Positions 49,572 to 59,457 of a stretch of DNA of 64,000 nucleotides are shown one piece after another. Origin of the DNA: CAVPLM01 sp963713545 (GTDB lineage: Bacteria; Actinomycetota; Thermoleophilia; RBG-16-64-13). Location: assembly GCA_963713545.1 (NCBI GenBank), contig CAVQME010000002.1, positions 372,001-436,000 of the forward strand, given 5' to 3'. Each line of letters begins with the position of its first letter. Within the stretch, counting starts at the first letter, position 1. The notes beneath the pieces are model-generated. The model searched no databases. It had not been told where the DNA came from and saw only the letters and a program-made list of their open reading frames with translations. The translations under genes and the position numbers were made by a program.

Positions 49572-50051
49572 ATGAGAAGGCCTATAGAGTTGTGCGTCAA
49601 CGGATTGACCGAGCAGGTCTATGTGGAGCCCTGGTGGACCCTGGCCCGGGTCCTCAGGGACGAGCTCGGCCTCACCGGTACGAAGGTCAGCTGCGAGACG
49701 GGCGACTGCGGTGCGTGCACCGTCAACATCGACGGAAGAGCGGTCCGAAGCTGCATCTATCCGGTGATGAAGGCACAGGGCAAAGACATAGTGACGATCG
49801 AAGGCCTGGCCGGCGAAGACGGTTCTCTTCATCCGCTGCAACAGGCGTTTCTGGACCACTTCGCCGTGCAGTGCGGCTATTGCACTCCCGGGATGGTGAT
49901 GGGCGCTCACGCTTTGCTCAAAGAGAACCCCCATCCTACCGATGCGGAGATCAAGGAAGGGCTCAAGGGTAATCTCTGCCGGTGCACCGGGTACAACAGG
50001 ATCATCCAGGCGGTGGCCTCGGTCGCCCGCGCGGGTGAAGAGGAGAGCTGA
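49572..50051 (+). CDS. Molybdenum hydroxylase [2Fe-2S] subunit
   Basis: 159 aa. First cluster CETGDCGACTVNIDGRAVRS with the fourth Cys next, second cluster QCGYCTPGMVMGAHALL and GNLCRCTGYNRIIQAVASVA. Start ATG 49572 after GGGACGG. The downstream gene starts two bases beyond its stop, so translation is coupled. Confidence 0.95.
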   Translation: MRRPIELCVNGLTEQVYVEPWWTLARVLRDELGLTGTKVSCETGDCGACTVNIDGRAVRSCIYPVMKAQGKDIVTIEGLAGEDGSLHPLQQAFLDHFAVQCGYCTPGMVMGAHALLKENPHPTDAEIKEGLKGNLCRCTGYNRIIQAVASVARAGEEES

Positions 50052-50053
50052 AG

Positions 50054-52424
50054 ATGGCCGAGTTCAGGTATGTCGGGAAGAGCGTCCCCAAGGTCGACGC
50101 GCTAGCCAAAGTCCTGGGCAAGACGAAATACGTGTCCGAAGAGGGTATCGGGATCCCGGGACTCCTCTATGGGAAGGTGCTGTTCAGTCCTCATGCCCAC
50201 GCACGGATCCTGAAAATCGACACGTCCAAGGCGAAGGCCCTGCGTGGGGTCCGCGCCGTGCTGACCGGCAAAGACGCGCCCGACAATCGTGTCGGCCTGC
50301 TGATCGACGACAGGCACGTCCTGTGTCGGGAGGTCGTCCGGTTCGTGGGCGACCCCGTCGCCTGCGTCGCGGGCGATTCCGCCGAGATCGCGGAGGAGGC
50401 CGTCGGCCTCATCTCGGTCGAATACGAGGAGCTTCCGGCGGTGTTCGACCCCGAGGTAGCCATGGTGGCCGACTGCCCCGTGGTGATCCATCCGGACCTG
50501 CCCAACTACAGGCGCCCCATGTACGCCTACATGGGCGACGACCTGCCGGGCCCGAACGTCCATACGCATCACAAGATCCGCAAGGGAGATGTCGATCGCG
50601 CGTTTGCGGAAGCCGACTTCATCATCGAGAACCGCTTCGAGTGCGACCGCATCACCCACTGCCAGTTGGAGCCGTACAACTCGGTGTGCTATCCGGAGAC
50701 CGATGGCAGCATGACCGTCTGGACCTCCGCTCGCCTGAGGGAGACCCACGATCCTCTGCTGCAGACTTTCGGGCTCAGCCCCAGCCAGCTTCGCACCCGG
50801 ACCAGCTACCAGGGCGGTATGTTCGGCATGCTCGGCAGGCCGGAGAGATTCACCATCCTCCTCGCCCAGAAGACCAGCAGACCGGTCAAGATGGTCTACA
50901 CCCGCGAGGAATGCTTCATCGAGGGGCTCAACCGACTGGCTGAGATCGTCTACGTGAAGGACGGGCTGAAGAAGGACGGGACCATCATCGCCAGAGAGGT
51001 GAAGGGCATCGTCAACACCGGGGCCTATACCCACCACGGTCCCCTTGTTCTGCGCAACGGCGCCTTCCATGCCTCGCAGTACCGGCTGCCGAACTACCGT
51101 TGGGACGCGTATGGCGTCTACACCAATACGCCGGCCTGCGGTCCTCTGCGCGGTTTCGGGAGCGCGGAGGTGTTGTGGGCCACCGAGCAGCAGATGGACC
51201 TCGACGCCTTGGCCGTGGGTATGGACCCGATCGAGTTCAGGCTCCTGAACACCCCGGACGAGGGGGAAAGGGACGTTCGGGGAACGCTGGTGAGCTGTAT
51301 CGGCGCGAAGCAGTGTCTGAGGATAGTGGGAGACTGGATCGAATGGGGCAGGCCCTCCGTCCAGCCGGAAGAGAGCCATATCAAGAGTGGGCAAAGGGAT
51401 CGCTCTCGGCAACAAGTACTCCATGGCCGACACCGCCTCCGCAGTGATCCTCGAGATGAAGAGCGACGGTGTGCTCGAGGTCATCCACGGAGGGGACGAT
51501 TGCGGCCAGGGGCTGAACACGGTGCTCACCCAGATCGCGGCCGAGGAATTCTCGGTGCCCATGGAGAAGGTCCGCATCATCTGCGGGGACAGCTGGCGGA
51601 CCCCCTATGACTGGGGGACGTGTTCCAGCCGGAGTACGCTCTACATCGGACGAGCCCTCCAGATGGCCTGCGACGAGGTGAAGGACCAGGTGCGCGGGGT
51701 CGCCGCGAAGAAGCTGGGGGCGGACCCAGCCGACATCGAGGTGGGCAAAGGGGGCTTCTGGCTGCGGGCCGAGCCGGACAGCCTCTATCCTCTGTCGTAT
51801 CTGACCCTGGCGAACCATCCGGAAGCTCGGGGAACGCTCAAGACCGCTACCTGCCTGGAAGAGTCGGCGAGCTTCAGGGGTACGGGAGTCTTCTGGGGCC
51901 ATCCGGGCGCCGAAGACCCCGAGACGGGCCAGGGCGAGCGTCTTGCCATCAGCTACTCCTACGGGGCGCAGGCGGCGGAAGTGGCCGTCGATACCGAGAC
52001 GGGGCAGGTCAGAGTACTGCGGCTGCATTCGGCCTTCGACACCGGGAAGACCATTCACCCGGCCATGTGCGAGGCGCAGCAGGAAGGTGGAGCCGTGCAG
52101 GGCATCGGTTCCGCCCTCTTCGAGGGCTTCCAGTTCGACGAGGCCGGACGCCTGGCGAACCCCAACCTGCACGACTACAAGGTGTGCAGCACGGGAGATG
52201 TGCCGATGGGCGACGACTTACGGGTAGCCCTGGTCGAGGAGCCGCATCCCGAGGGTCCTTATGGTGCCAAGGGCGCAGCTGAATCGGCGATGTGTCCCAC
52301 CGCCTCGGCCATTGCGAACGCCATATACGACGCCGCGGGGGTCCGGCTGACCCACCTTCCCATGACACCCGAACGGGTGCTTCAGGCGATCAAGGACAAG
52401 GAGGCGGCCTCCTCGGAGGCGTAG
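50054..52424 (+). pseudogene. Molybdenum hydroxylase molybdopterin subunit, one frameshift
   Basis: About 790 aa if a single frameshift near 51385 is corrected. The 5' frame has GKTKYVSEEGIGIPGLLYGK, ENRFECDRITHCQLEPYNSV (the Glu/His region), YQGGMFGMLGRPERFTILLA (GG-FG- cofactor loop), ACGPLRGFGSAEVLWATEQQ. Beyond 51385 the other frame continues VGKGIALGNKYSMADTASAV, IHGGDDCGQGLNTVLTQIAA, DTETGQVRVLRLHSAFDTGK and EGPYGAKGAAESAMCPTASA with the catalytic Glu. The frame after 51385 in the first ORF is nonsense, so this is a shift, though a GTG at 51387 could in principle start a separate NdhM-like chain. Confidence 0.87.
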
Positions 52425-52445
52425 CCGCGGGCCCCCTCACCGAGC

Positions 52446-54110
52446 TTACGAAGGCTTCTCCACCAGCACCTCGACCAAACGAGGTTCGTTCGAAGCGAGG
52501 GCGCTGCCGAGCGCGTCCCCTAGGTCCTCCGGGCATGAGACCGTCTGCGCGGCGACCCCCATGGAGCGGGCGAGCAGGGCGAAGTCCATCACCGGGGAGT
52601 CGAGCTCCATGCCGACGTGTCTTTCCTGCAGCGGGTAGGCGCCGAGGACTGCGGCGCGGACCAGCTTGACCTGGCCGTACGTAGCGTTGTTGGTGATGAC
52701 GTAGGTCACCGGGATCTTGTAGTGCGCGGCCGTCCACAGGCTCTGCATCGACCAGGCGGCGCCGCCGTCGCCCACGACCGCGAGGACCTTCTTCTCAGGC
52801 AGGCCCAGCTTGACCCCCAGTGCGCCCGGAAGCCCCCACCCGATGCTGCCGCCCTTGCGCGAGCGGAAGTAGCTTCTGGGCTGGCTCAAATCCAGAGTCC
52901 GTCTGAGCACCCCGGAAGCCGACCAGCACTCGTCGACGACAACGGTCTCGGCGCCGACACACCGTCCGATCTCGCTCATCAGTTGGTGGATGGAGATCGG
53001 CGTTCTCCCTTGCCCCTCAGCCATTCGCGCCTGAAAAGCGGCGTCCGCCGCCCTCTTCTCCCCCGTTATCCGCTCGACCCTTCGACCGGCAAGCTCGCGC
53101 GTACCGGCAGGTAGCTCCGCCGCCAGCAGCTCGTTCAGCTCTCCGAGACTCGTCTTGATATCGCCCTGGATGGGGCAGTCGGTGGGAAGGTTCTTGCCGA
53201 GCTCCCAGGGATCGTCATCGATGTGGATGATCTTGGTCGAGACGGGGACCGCCGCGTCGGGTATCAGGAACCCCTCTGCGAACATCGAGCAGCCGACGCC
53301 TATCAGGACGTCGACCTGTTCGAACAACTCGCCTGCCTGCGGGCCGCTGGGGTCGAGGTCGCCCAGGTATTGAGGATGGGTCCCCGGGAAGTTGACGTCC
53401 GCCATCCACGACTGGTAGACCGGAGCTCCGATCAGCTCGGCGAATCTCACCACTTCGTGCAGGGCCTCCGAACGAGCTACCCCGCTTTCGACGAACACCA
53501 GCGGATTCCGCGCCGCGGCTAGTATCTCGAGCGCCAGCTCCAGCGCCGCGTGGTCCGGGCGCATCCGGCCGAGCACGGGTCCGCTTGGCTTGTACTCGAA
53601 GTCGAATTCCTGAGCAAGAGCGTCCTGCGGGATGGACACGACCACAGGCCCGGTGGGCGGTTGCAGAGCCATCTTGAAGGCGCGCTGCAGGACAACAGCG
53701 ATATCGGCTGCGTGCACCAGTTCCGTGGCCCACTTCGCATGCGGCTTGCCGATGGCGACGATGTCTCCCGAAAGGTGAGGGTCGTGCTGCAGGAGCCGGG
53801 TATCGTTCTGGCCACAGGTAACCACAAGCGGGACGCGACCCAATAGCGCGTTGTAGAGCATCGGGGTAGCGGCGGCCAGCCCCGACGCAGTATGTAGATT
53901 GAGGAAGCCAGGCTTGCCGGTCGCGCGCGCGTACCCTTCGGCCATGCCTGCGCAGACGACCTCGTGCAGCCCCAGCACGTAGCGGAGGTCCGGTGCGTTT
54001 TCGAACGCTTCCATGAAGCGTATCTCCGTCGCGCCCGGGATCCCGAAGACGTACTCCACACCCTCACCGCGGAGTACTTCCAGCAAGGCCTGGCTACCCC
54101 TGGTTCTCAT
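52446..54110 (-). CDS. TPP-dependent enzyme, benzoylformate decarboxylase-like
   Basis: 554 aa, complete. The pyrimidine-binding domain has VFGIPGATEIRFMEAFENAP and LHEVVCAGMAEGYARATGKP (catalytic Glu), and FLNLHTASGLAAATPMLYNA with the His equivalent to His70 of benzoylformate decarboxylase. The TPP-binding domain has KGGSIGWGLPGALGVKLGLP and AVVGDGGAAWSMQSLWTAAH with ITNNATYGQVK (GDG...NN). The Ser equivalent to Ser26 of that enzyme is Ala here, so a different alpha-keto acid is possible. It is convergent with the molybdenum operon, ending 20 bp after it, on the opposite strand. Confidence 0.88.
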   Translation of the reverse strand: MRTRGSQALLEVLRGEGVEYVFGIPGATEIRFMEAFENAPDLRYVLGLHEVVCAGMAEGYARATGKPGFLNLHTASGLAAATPMLYNALLGRVPLVVTCGQNDTRLLQHDPHLSGDIVAIGKPHAKWATELVHAADIAVVLQRAFKMALQPPTGPVVVSIPQDALAQEFDFEYKPSGPVLGRMRPDHAALELALEILAAARNPLVFVESGVARSEALHEVVRFAELIGAPVYQSWMADVNFPGTHPQYLGDLDPSGPQAGELFEQVDVLIGVGCSMFAEGFLIPDAAVPVSTKIIHIDDDPWELGKNLPTDCPIQGDIKTSLGELNELLAAELPAGTRELAGRRVERITGEKRAADAAFQARMAEGQGRTPISIHQLMSEIGRCVGAETVVVDECWSASGVLRRTLDLSQPRSYFRSRKGGSIGWGLPGALGVKLGLPEKKVLAVVGDGGAAWSMQSLWTAAHYKIPVTYVITNNATYGQVKLVRAAVLGAYPLQERHVGMELDSPVMDFALLARSMGVAAQTVSCPEDLGDALGSALASNEPRLVEVLVEKPS

Positions 54111-54339
54111 CGTCTTTGTTTCTCCCCTCTAGGATGGAAGCTCGCGTGCTGCAGGTTCTTCGGGGGTCCGATGCCCGAAATAGCCGCACACGTGCCGATA
54201 GTCCGTTCCTCGCGATCGTACACCGGTCTTGTGTGGAATCACAGTGTCGCACGAAGCAGAGCCCGGACCGCCGCCCAGGCTCTTGGTGCTGCCTATTGCC
54301 GACCGTCAGGCCGGCATATTCGAACGGAATCTTCTCGCT

Positions 54340-55149
54340 CTAACCCCACATATGATTGCCGCAGTTGGCGATGATCGTCTGCCCGGTTATGGCGCTTGAT
54401 TCGTCGCAAGCAAGGAATACCGCGGTGTTCCCCAACTCGTACTCCTCGGTGGGGCGGCCGAGGGAGTACTGCTTCATCTCCGCCTTGAGCGCCTCGTCGA
54501 AGGAGATGCCTCTTGCGTCAGCCCGGCCCTGGATCACGCGGATGAGACGGTCGCCTTTGACGGCCGCAGCGGTGATGCAGTTGACCCGTATATTATGCGG
54601 GCCGCATTCTCGGGCCAAGGTCTCGGTGAGACCGATGATCCCCATCTTGGCGCAGCAGTAGCCAGAACGCATCGGATAGCCCGAGCGACCGTCGCCCGAG
54701 CGGCCGCCCTCGGCTCCGATGTTGATGATGATGCCGCCCTTGCCAGCCGGGACCATGTGCTTGAGCACTTCCCGCGAGGCCAGCATGGCGCCGGTGAGGT
54801 CGACGGCGATGATCTCGTTCCAGTCATCCAGGCTGAGGTCCCACACATAGGCGGTGGGGCCGGCAATGCCGCTGTTGTTCACGAGGATGTCGATGCGGCC
54901 GAGGGCATCGATCGCCTGAACGACAGCGTCGACAACCTCCTGCTCTTTCGTTATGTCCATGGGCACAGCCAAGGCCGTGCCTCCCATGCCTTCGAGTTCT
55001 CTAGCGGTCGCGTCCAGGCTCTCTCGATTGCGAGAGGCGATCACGACAGTCGCGCCTTCACCCACGAAACTCTTGGCGATGGCTTTGCCGATACCGGTAC
55101 CGCCGCCGGTGATGAAGGCCACCTTGTCTTTCAGCCTGTCGTAACCCAT
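54340..55149 (-). CDS. SDR-family oxidoreductase, paralogue of the 44.7-kb gene
   Basis: 269 aa, same length as the earlier copy and sharing long identical blocks (start MGYDRLKDKVAFITGGG, NIRVNCI, SLGRPTEEYELG, ITGQTI-ANCG-HMWG). TGGGTGIGKAIAKSF, ILVNNSGIAGPTAYVWD and GYCCAKMGIIGLTETLAREC are the cofactor and YxxxK motifs. ATG 55149 after AAGGAG. It is the first enzyme of the second catabolic module, followed upstream by the M24-like paralogue. Confidence 0.92.
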   Translation of the reverse strand: MGYDRLKDKVAFITGGGTGIGKAIAKSFVGEGATVVIASRNRESLDATARELEGMGGTALAVPMDITKEQEVVDAVVQAIDALGRIDILVNNSGIAGPTAYVWDLSLDDWNEIIAVDLTGAMLASREVLKHMVPAGKGGIIINIGAEGGRSGDGRSGYPMRSGYCCAKMGIIGLTETLARECGPHNIRVNCITAAAVKGDRLIRVIQGRADARGISFDEALKAEMKQYSLGRPTEEYELGNTAVFLACDESSAITGQTIIANCGNHMWG

Positions 55150-55259
55150 CAGATCAACTCCTTATGCCGTTATTTGCAGCGCGACCATTTGGCTCACGCG
55201 CGAGGTCGGATTGGCGATGTCGAGAGTTCGGGCGATCGCAGTGCCGCTCGACCCCCCCG

Positions 55260-56459
55260 CTAGATGACCATGATCTCCTTGGGGCATTTGTGCAACCGCT
55301 GGGCTCCGTTGGCGTCGCCCACCAAGAAGTTGTCACAGCACATGCTCCACACCTCGCCCGGCTTGGCTGAGTACGGGTGGACGGCGATGTTCATGTTCGC
55401 CGCGAGACTCCAGGTCTCATCGGGACGGAGGTTGGGACGTTCGACCAGCGCATAGCCCTGGCCGTGCGCGAACGACCGCAGCGGAGGCGCGTAGCCGCGG
55501 TCGACGATGAACTCCCTGAAGAGCTGGAACAGGTCCTTACAGGGTTTACCTGGGACCATCGCCTTGGCCACCAACTCCTGGGCCTCTATGGCGGCGGCGA
55601 AGGCGTCCTTGAGCGCCTGGGTCGGTTCGGCGTGGACCACGAAGATACGCAGGAGCTCCGTATAGAGACCGCCCGGTCCGTTGGTCTCGTTGAGGAGACT
55701 CACCTGATCGCCCTCCTGGATCACGCGCCCCTGCAGATGGTAGACGTCGAACGGTACGAAGCTGCCTAGCGGGCCGGAATTGACCAGCACGAGACCGCGA
55801 GAGCTGCCGTGCTTGGACATGAAGCAGTGGGCCTCGGCGTAGACCTCGTAGTCGTGCATACCCGGTTTGATGGTCTTCTTGAGGTGCTCGACACAGGCAT
55901 CCTGGATCGCGGCGGTTCCCTTGATCAGTTCGATCTCTTCGGCGCTCTTGGGGACCCGGATCTCGTCCACCCACTCGGTGGCATCTACGAAGGTGGCGTC
56001 CGGCATGTTCTCCCGCAGGTAATCGGCGAAGGTCATGGGGATGAAACTCGGCTCCACCCACCCCACGGTGGGAGCCTTCTTGCCCTTCATGGCCTCCACG
56101 GCCAGCCTGGCGTCGTAGGTGTTGGTGTACCTCATGGTGGGGAAGTAGACGTCTCCCCAGTTATTCTTTATGCCGCGGGCGAACCAAGGCGGCGGAAATA
56201 CCTGGTTATTGGGAGGCTCCACGCCGCAGTTGATGACCGTCATGTCCTCGTCCACCGGGAAGACGAGGCTCATCGGGAACTGGTGGCGCGCGGTCCAGTC
56301 GCAGAACCAGCGGATGGTGCCGCCCAGGAACTCCTCGGACGTCTGCATGACCAGATAGTCGATCTTGCGCTCCTGCATCATCGCGCGCACGAGCCCCCAA
56401 CGGCGCTGGAGCTCAGCGTCCGAAGCCATCTTGACCAGTCTCTCTTTGGGATCACCCAC
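55260..56459 (-). CDS. M24-fold protein without canonical metal ligands, paralogue of the 46.2-kb gene
   Basis: 399 aa; GTG 56459 after GGGAGG. WGLVRAMMQERKIDYLVMQT, YTARHQFPMSLVFPVDEDMT-type creatinase domain (here DWTARHQFPMSLVFPVDEDM), and pita-bread domain with EIELIKGTAAIQDACVEHLK, NSGPLGSFVPFD and AHGQGYALVERPNLRPDETW. Metal positions again differ: SLLNETNGPGGLYTELLRIF, NMNIAVHPYSAKP and CCDNFLV. The same substitutions in both copies show this is a stable family trait, not decay. Confidence 0.85.
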   Translation of the reverse strand: MGDPKERLVKMASDAELQRRWGLVRAMMQERKIDYLVMQTSEEFLGGTIRWFCDWTARHQFPMSLVFPVDEDMTVINCGVEPPNNQVFPPPWFARGIKNNWGDVYFPTMRYTNTYDARLAVEAMKGKKAPTVGWVEPSFIPMTFADYLRENMPDATFVDATEWVDEIRVPKSAEEIELIKGTAAIQDACVEHLKKTIKPGMHDYEVYAEAHCFMSKHGSSRGLVLVNSGPLGSFVPFDVYHLQGRVIQEGDQVSLLNETNGPGGLYTELLRIFVVHAEPTQALKDAFAAAIEAQELVAKAMVPGKPCKDLFQLFREFIVDRGYAPPLRSFAHGQGYALVERPNLRPDETWSLAANMNIAVHPYSAKPGEVWSMCCDNFLVGDANGAQRLHKCPKEIMVI

Positions 56460-56562
56460 GGTATAACCTCCCTGCCGTCGCGGCTACATGACCCGGGCCG
56501 CCGCATCCTCGGCGGCCGGCTGTTCGACCTTAGCCCAGTTTATGTCTTTCCTTCGCAGGGCC

Positions 56563-58650
56563 TTAGACACTGCGGCCCAGGGTGAAACCCGCAGCTATCG
56601 CGTCCATGATGAGCCCGGGTTCGTGGCAGTCGCCGATCTGATATACCTCGGGTGCTTTGTCCGCCAGAGCCTCATAGGGCGCGGGATTGGGCTTGAGCGG
56701 GATGGTGACGAGGACGGTGTCGGCCTCGAGCGTCGACGCGCGACCCTCCTTGTCGACCACCACCAGGCCTTTGTCGGTGACCTCCTGGTAGGTGACCCCC
56801 GTCAGGATCTTCGCCCCTTTCTTCTCCAGCCAGGGCAGGAGCAGTATCCGTTGCAGCATGGGGATCTCCATGCCCACCTGATCGCCAGCTTCGGCGATGG
56901 TGACCGTGCGGCCCCGTTTGACCAAGAACTCCGCGGTCTCGCACCCTTGGATCCCGCCCCCGATGATCACCACCCGCTTGCCCACCGGCAACCAGGTCTT
57001 GGTGACCTTGCCCAGCGACTTGGGTCCCAGGAGTCTGAGCGCCAATCTGGCCTTGTCCCGCAGCTCCGCGCTCGACATGACGTTCCCGCCGTCGATGCCC
57101 GGGATGGCCAACGTGTCGGGTAAGCCGCCGGCGGCCAGCACGATGACATCGGGCTTGGTCTGACCCGCGACCGCCGGAGTGAACTCCTCTCCCAGCCGCA
57201 CCTTGACGCCGAGCTTCTCCAGTTGCCCGCGGAAGTAGTCGACCAATTCCCTCAAGTCGAAGATCTCGGTGCCCTTGACCAGAGCGGCCATGTTCATCAG
57301 CCCACCCAATTGCGATTCCTTCTCGTAGAGGGTAACGTCGTGGCCTCTCATCGCCATCACCCGGGCGGCTTCCATGCCGGAGGGTCCGCCGCCGACCACG
57401 GCGACCTTCTTCGGTTTCTCGGCCGGCGGGAACTCGGTCTCGCACCCTCTGCCGATCGAGGCGTTCACCTGGCAGGCGAGACCCTCGTATTCCACCATGC
57501 GGGTCTCACAGGTGATGCAGCCCGTGCACGGGCGGACGTCGGCCTTCCGCCCCTGCGCCATCTTGGTGGGATACTCGAGGTCGGCCAGCAAGCGCCGACC
57601 CATGATCAAGAAGTCGGCCTGTCCCGCTTCCAGGATCTTCTCCCCCAGTTCGGCGTCCAGCCTGCCCACGACGCCCACCGGTACCGATACCGCTTCCTTT
57701 ATGGCCGCGCCCAGAGGGGCCACCCAGGTGCCCGGCTCTGCAGTGTTCTTGAACTGTTTCATCAGGGGCGAAGGCGGCTCCGGGTAGAGCATCTGCTCGG
57801 CCGTCGCCACCCGCCAGTACGCGTTGTAGCCGTCGGCGGTGACGTTGAAGTAGTCGGCTCCGGCCGCCTCGATCATCCGGGCGAACGCCTGAGCCTCCTC
57901 GACCGTGGTCCCCAACTCGTCCCCGTATTCCGCGCCTTTGAGCTTCATGCCCAGGATGAAGTCGTCGCCGGTGCGCTTGCGGCAGGCCTGCAGGATCTCG
58001 ACAACGAACCGAGCCCTGTCCTCCAGGGACTTGCAGCCGTACTCGTCCTCCCGGTGGTTATAGACGCGCGAGAGGAAGGAGTTGATCAGGTAGTAGTGAT
58101 CACCATGCAGCTCGATGCCGTCGAACCCCGCCTTCTTGGCGCGCTCAGCCGCATCGGCGTAGCGGACGATGATGGCCTTGATCTCCGCCACGGTCAGAGG
58201 CTTGACCTTCCAGGGGAAGCCGAGGAAGAGCCGGCCCATCTCGTCATCGCTCAAAGCCGAAGGTACGCGGGCCTCATAGTCCGGATGCTTTCCGTTGGGC
58301 GGGAAGAAGGCGTTGGGTCCCAGATGGTTAATCTGCAGGATGACAGGGCAGCCCTGCTCGTGCACCGCCGCCGCCAGCTTGGTCATGCCCGGGATGAACC
58401 GGTCGTCGAAGACCGCGATAGTCCCTTCGCGATACCCTTCCGGATCGACGATCGACTGCTCGACGATGATCCCGCCCACCCCGCATCGAGCCAGAGCCCC
58501 GTAGAAATCGATGTAGTTCTGGGTGATCGTGCCGTCCTCGAAATCGGTGAAGTTCATGTCCTGGGGCGTCTTCACGATGCGATTCCGGAACTTCACCCCT
58601 TTGATCTGCATCGGTTCGAAGACCTTCTTCAGGGCAGGCGTGCCGGCCAT
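56563..58650 (-). CDS. Old-yellow-enzyme/[4Fe-4S]/FAD-dependent reductase
   Basis: 695 aa, intact; ATG 58650 after GGGAGGAA. FMN barrel (about 1-375): KNVKFRNRIVKTPQDMNFTD-type start, VILQINHLGPNAFFPPNGKH, ELHGDHYYLINSFLSRVYNH, LIMGRRLLADLEYPTKMAQG. [4Fe-4S] at about 380: RPCTGCITCETRMVEYEGLA with ACQVN (C-x2-C-x2-C-x11-C). FAD/NAD domain: VAVVGGGPSGMEAARVMAMR, VVIIGGGIQGCETAEFLVKR, end QIGDCHEPGLIMDAIAAGF. The spacing of the first three Cys matches trimethylamine-dehydrogenase-type proteins; 2,4-dienoyl-CoA reductase has C-x2-C-x3-C. Substrate unknown. Confidence 0.93.
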   Translation of the reverse strand: MAGTPALKKVFEPMQIKGVKFRNRIVKTPQDMNFTDFEDGTITQNYIDFYGALARCGVGGIIVEQSIVDPEGYREGTIAVFDDRFIPGMTKLAAAVHEQGCPVILQINHLGPNAFFPPNGKHPDYEARVPSALSDDEMGRLFLGFPWKVKPLTVAEIKAIIVRYADAAERAKKAGFDGIELHGDHYYLINSFLSRVYNHREDEYGCKSLEDRARFVVEILQACRKRTGDDFILGMKLKGAEYGDELGTTVEEAQAFARMIEAAGADYFNVTADGYNAYWRVATAEQMLYPEPPSPLMKQFKNTAEPGTWVAPLGAAIKEAVSVPVGVVGRLDAELGEKILEAGQADFLIMGRRLLADLEYPTKMAQGRKADVRPCTGCITCETRMVEYEGLACQVNASIGRGCETEFPPAEKPKKVAVVGGGPSGMEAARVMAMRGHDVTLYEKESQLGGLMNMAALVKGTEIFDLRELVDYFRGQLEKLGVKVRLGEEFTPAVAGQTKPDVIVLAAGGLPDTLAIPGIDGGNVMSSAELRDKARLALRLLGPKSLGKVTKTWLPVGKRVVIIGGGIQGCETAEFLVKRGRTVTIAEAGDQVGMEIPMLQRILLLPWLEKKGAKILTGVTYQEVTDKGLVVVDKEGRASTLEADTVLVTIPLKPNPAPYEALADKAPEVYQIGDCHEPGLIMDAIAAGFTLGRSV

Positions 58651-58689
58651 TTCATTCCTCCCGGTCCCGTTACTTTGAATCGGCCATTT

Positions 58690-58707
58690 ACGGAGTGAGC
58701 GCTCCGT
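58690..58707. promoter_or_regulatory. TetR-type operator and putative promoter upstream of the OYE gene
   Basis: ACGGAGTGAGCGCTCCGT is a perfect 6+6 inverted repeat with a central GAGCGCTC palindrome, 40 bp before the OYE start at 58650 on minus. A TTGACA-like -35 box is at 58743-58748 on minus with a weak -10 (TAGTAC) at about 58722-58727, so the operator overlaps or follows the transcription start. The TetR gene lies 90 bp further upstream. Confidence 0.6.
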
Positions 58708-58797
58708 CCGTTTGCCTAAAGGTACTAACCAGTCTCTTCTTCTGTCAAGTCGGGCGCCTGGAGTTCGTGTTGTATCGTCCCGGGGCGAAACCCGGCG

Positions 58798-59457
58798 TTA
58801 GGCGCCTCGACCGTTCCCGGATGGCTTCACAGCTGCTTGGTCGAGGAAATGATCCAAGATCTTGAGGGATTGTTCTTCGCCGAGGAACTCGCTTAATCCC
58901 ATGAGGACGCACATGTTTTCGCCCCAAGCATAGACAAGGAACTGGTAGGTGAGTTCGACAGGATCGGCATCGGCTCTGATCGAACCCTGAGCCTGAGCCT
59001 CTTCGAAGACGCTCTGCACCACACGGTAGGCTCGTCGCTGGGTCTCCGCGACAGCATCGCGGAGACCAACCTCAGACGCGCCCGCGATGAACTGCACCCA
59101 GGGTACTGCGAAGCCGCCCTCTTCTGAAGCCATTATGCGGGAATGCTGTCTTCCGACCTCTCTGATGCGTTCGAGGGGATCCAGATCTATCGCCTCGTAC
59201 CACGGTCGCATGATCTGTTCGTACACCGCGTCGAGAGCCGCCGTCAGCATCTCTGCCCGGCTGCCGAAGTAGCGGTATAGAGTACCCGGGCCCACACCAG
59301 CTGCTTCGGCGATGCGGGAGGTTGTGGCCTCGGGGATCCCGTGCTCCGATACCACCCGCACGATGGCCTCGATGATCCTCTCGCGTCTCTCAGCAGGTGC
59401 CAGCCTGACCCGCTTCATCGTTGTCTCAGGCAATTCCTTGGTCCTTTCTCGCCGCAC
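58798..59457 (-). CDS. TetR-family transcriptional regulator
   Basis: 219 aa. Helix-turn-helix domain: RRERIIEAIVRVVSEHGIPE, ATTSRIAEAAGVGPGTLYRY, FGSRAEMLTAALDAVYEQIM. The ligand domain follows (VGRQHSRIMASEEGGFAVPW, QSVFEEAQAQGSIRADADPV). GTG 59457, TTG 59433 or ATG 59418 could be the start. It is upstream of, and on the same strand as, the OYE gene with a palindrome between them, so it most likely represses that operon; autoregulation is not shown. Confidence 0.9.
   Translation of the reverse strand: MRRERTKELPETTMKRVRLAPAERRERIIEAIVRVVSEHGIPEATTSRIAEAAGVGPGTLYRYFGSRAEMLTAALDAVYEQIMRPWYEAIDLDPLERIREVGRQHSRIMASEEGGFAVPWVQFIAGASEVGLRDAVAETQRRAYRVVQSVFEEAQAQGSIRADADPVELTYQFLVYAWGENMCVLMGLSEFLGEEQSLKILDHFLDQAAVKPSGNGRGA

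Noticed and set aside
51387..52424. Separate NdhM-like gene starting at GTG 51387
   Set aside because: No ribosome site and the preceding frame becomes nonsense at once, so a frameshift in one gene is simpler; kept as a finding only.
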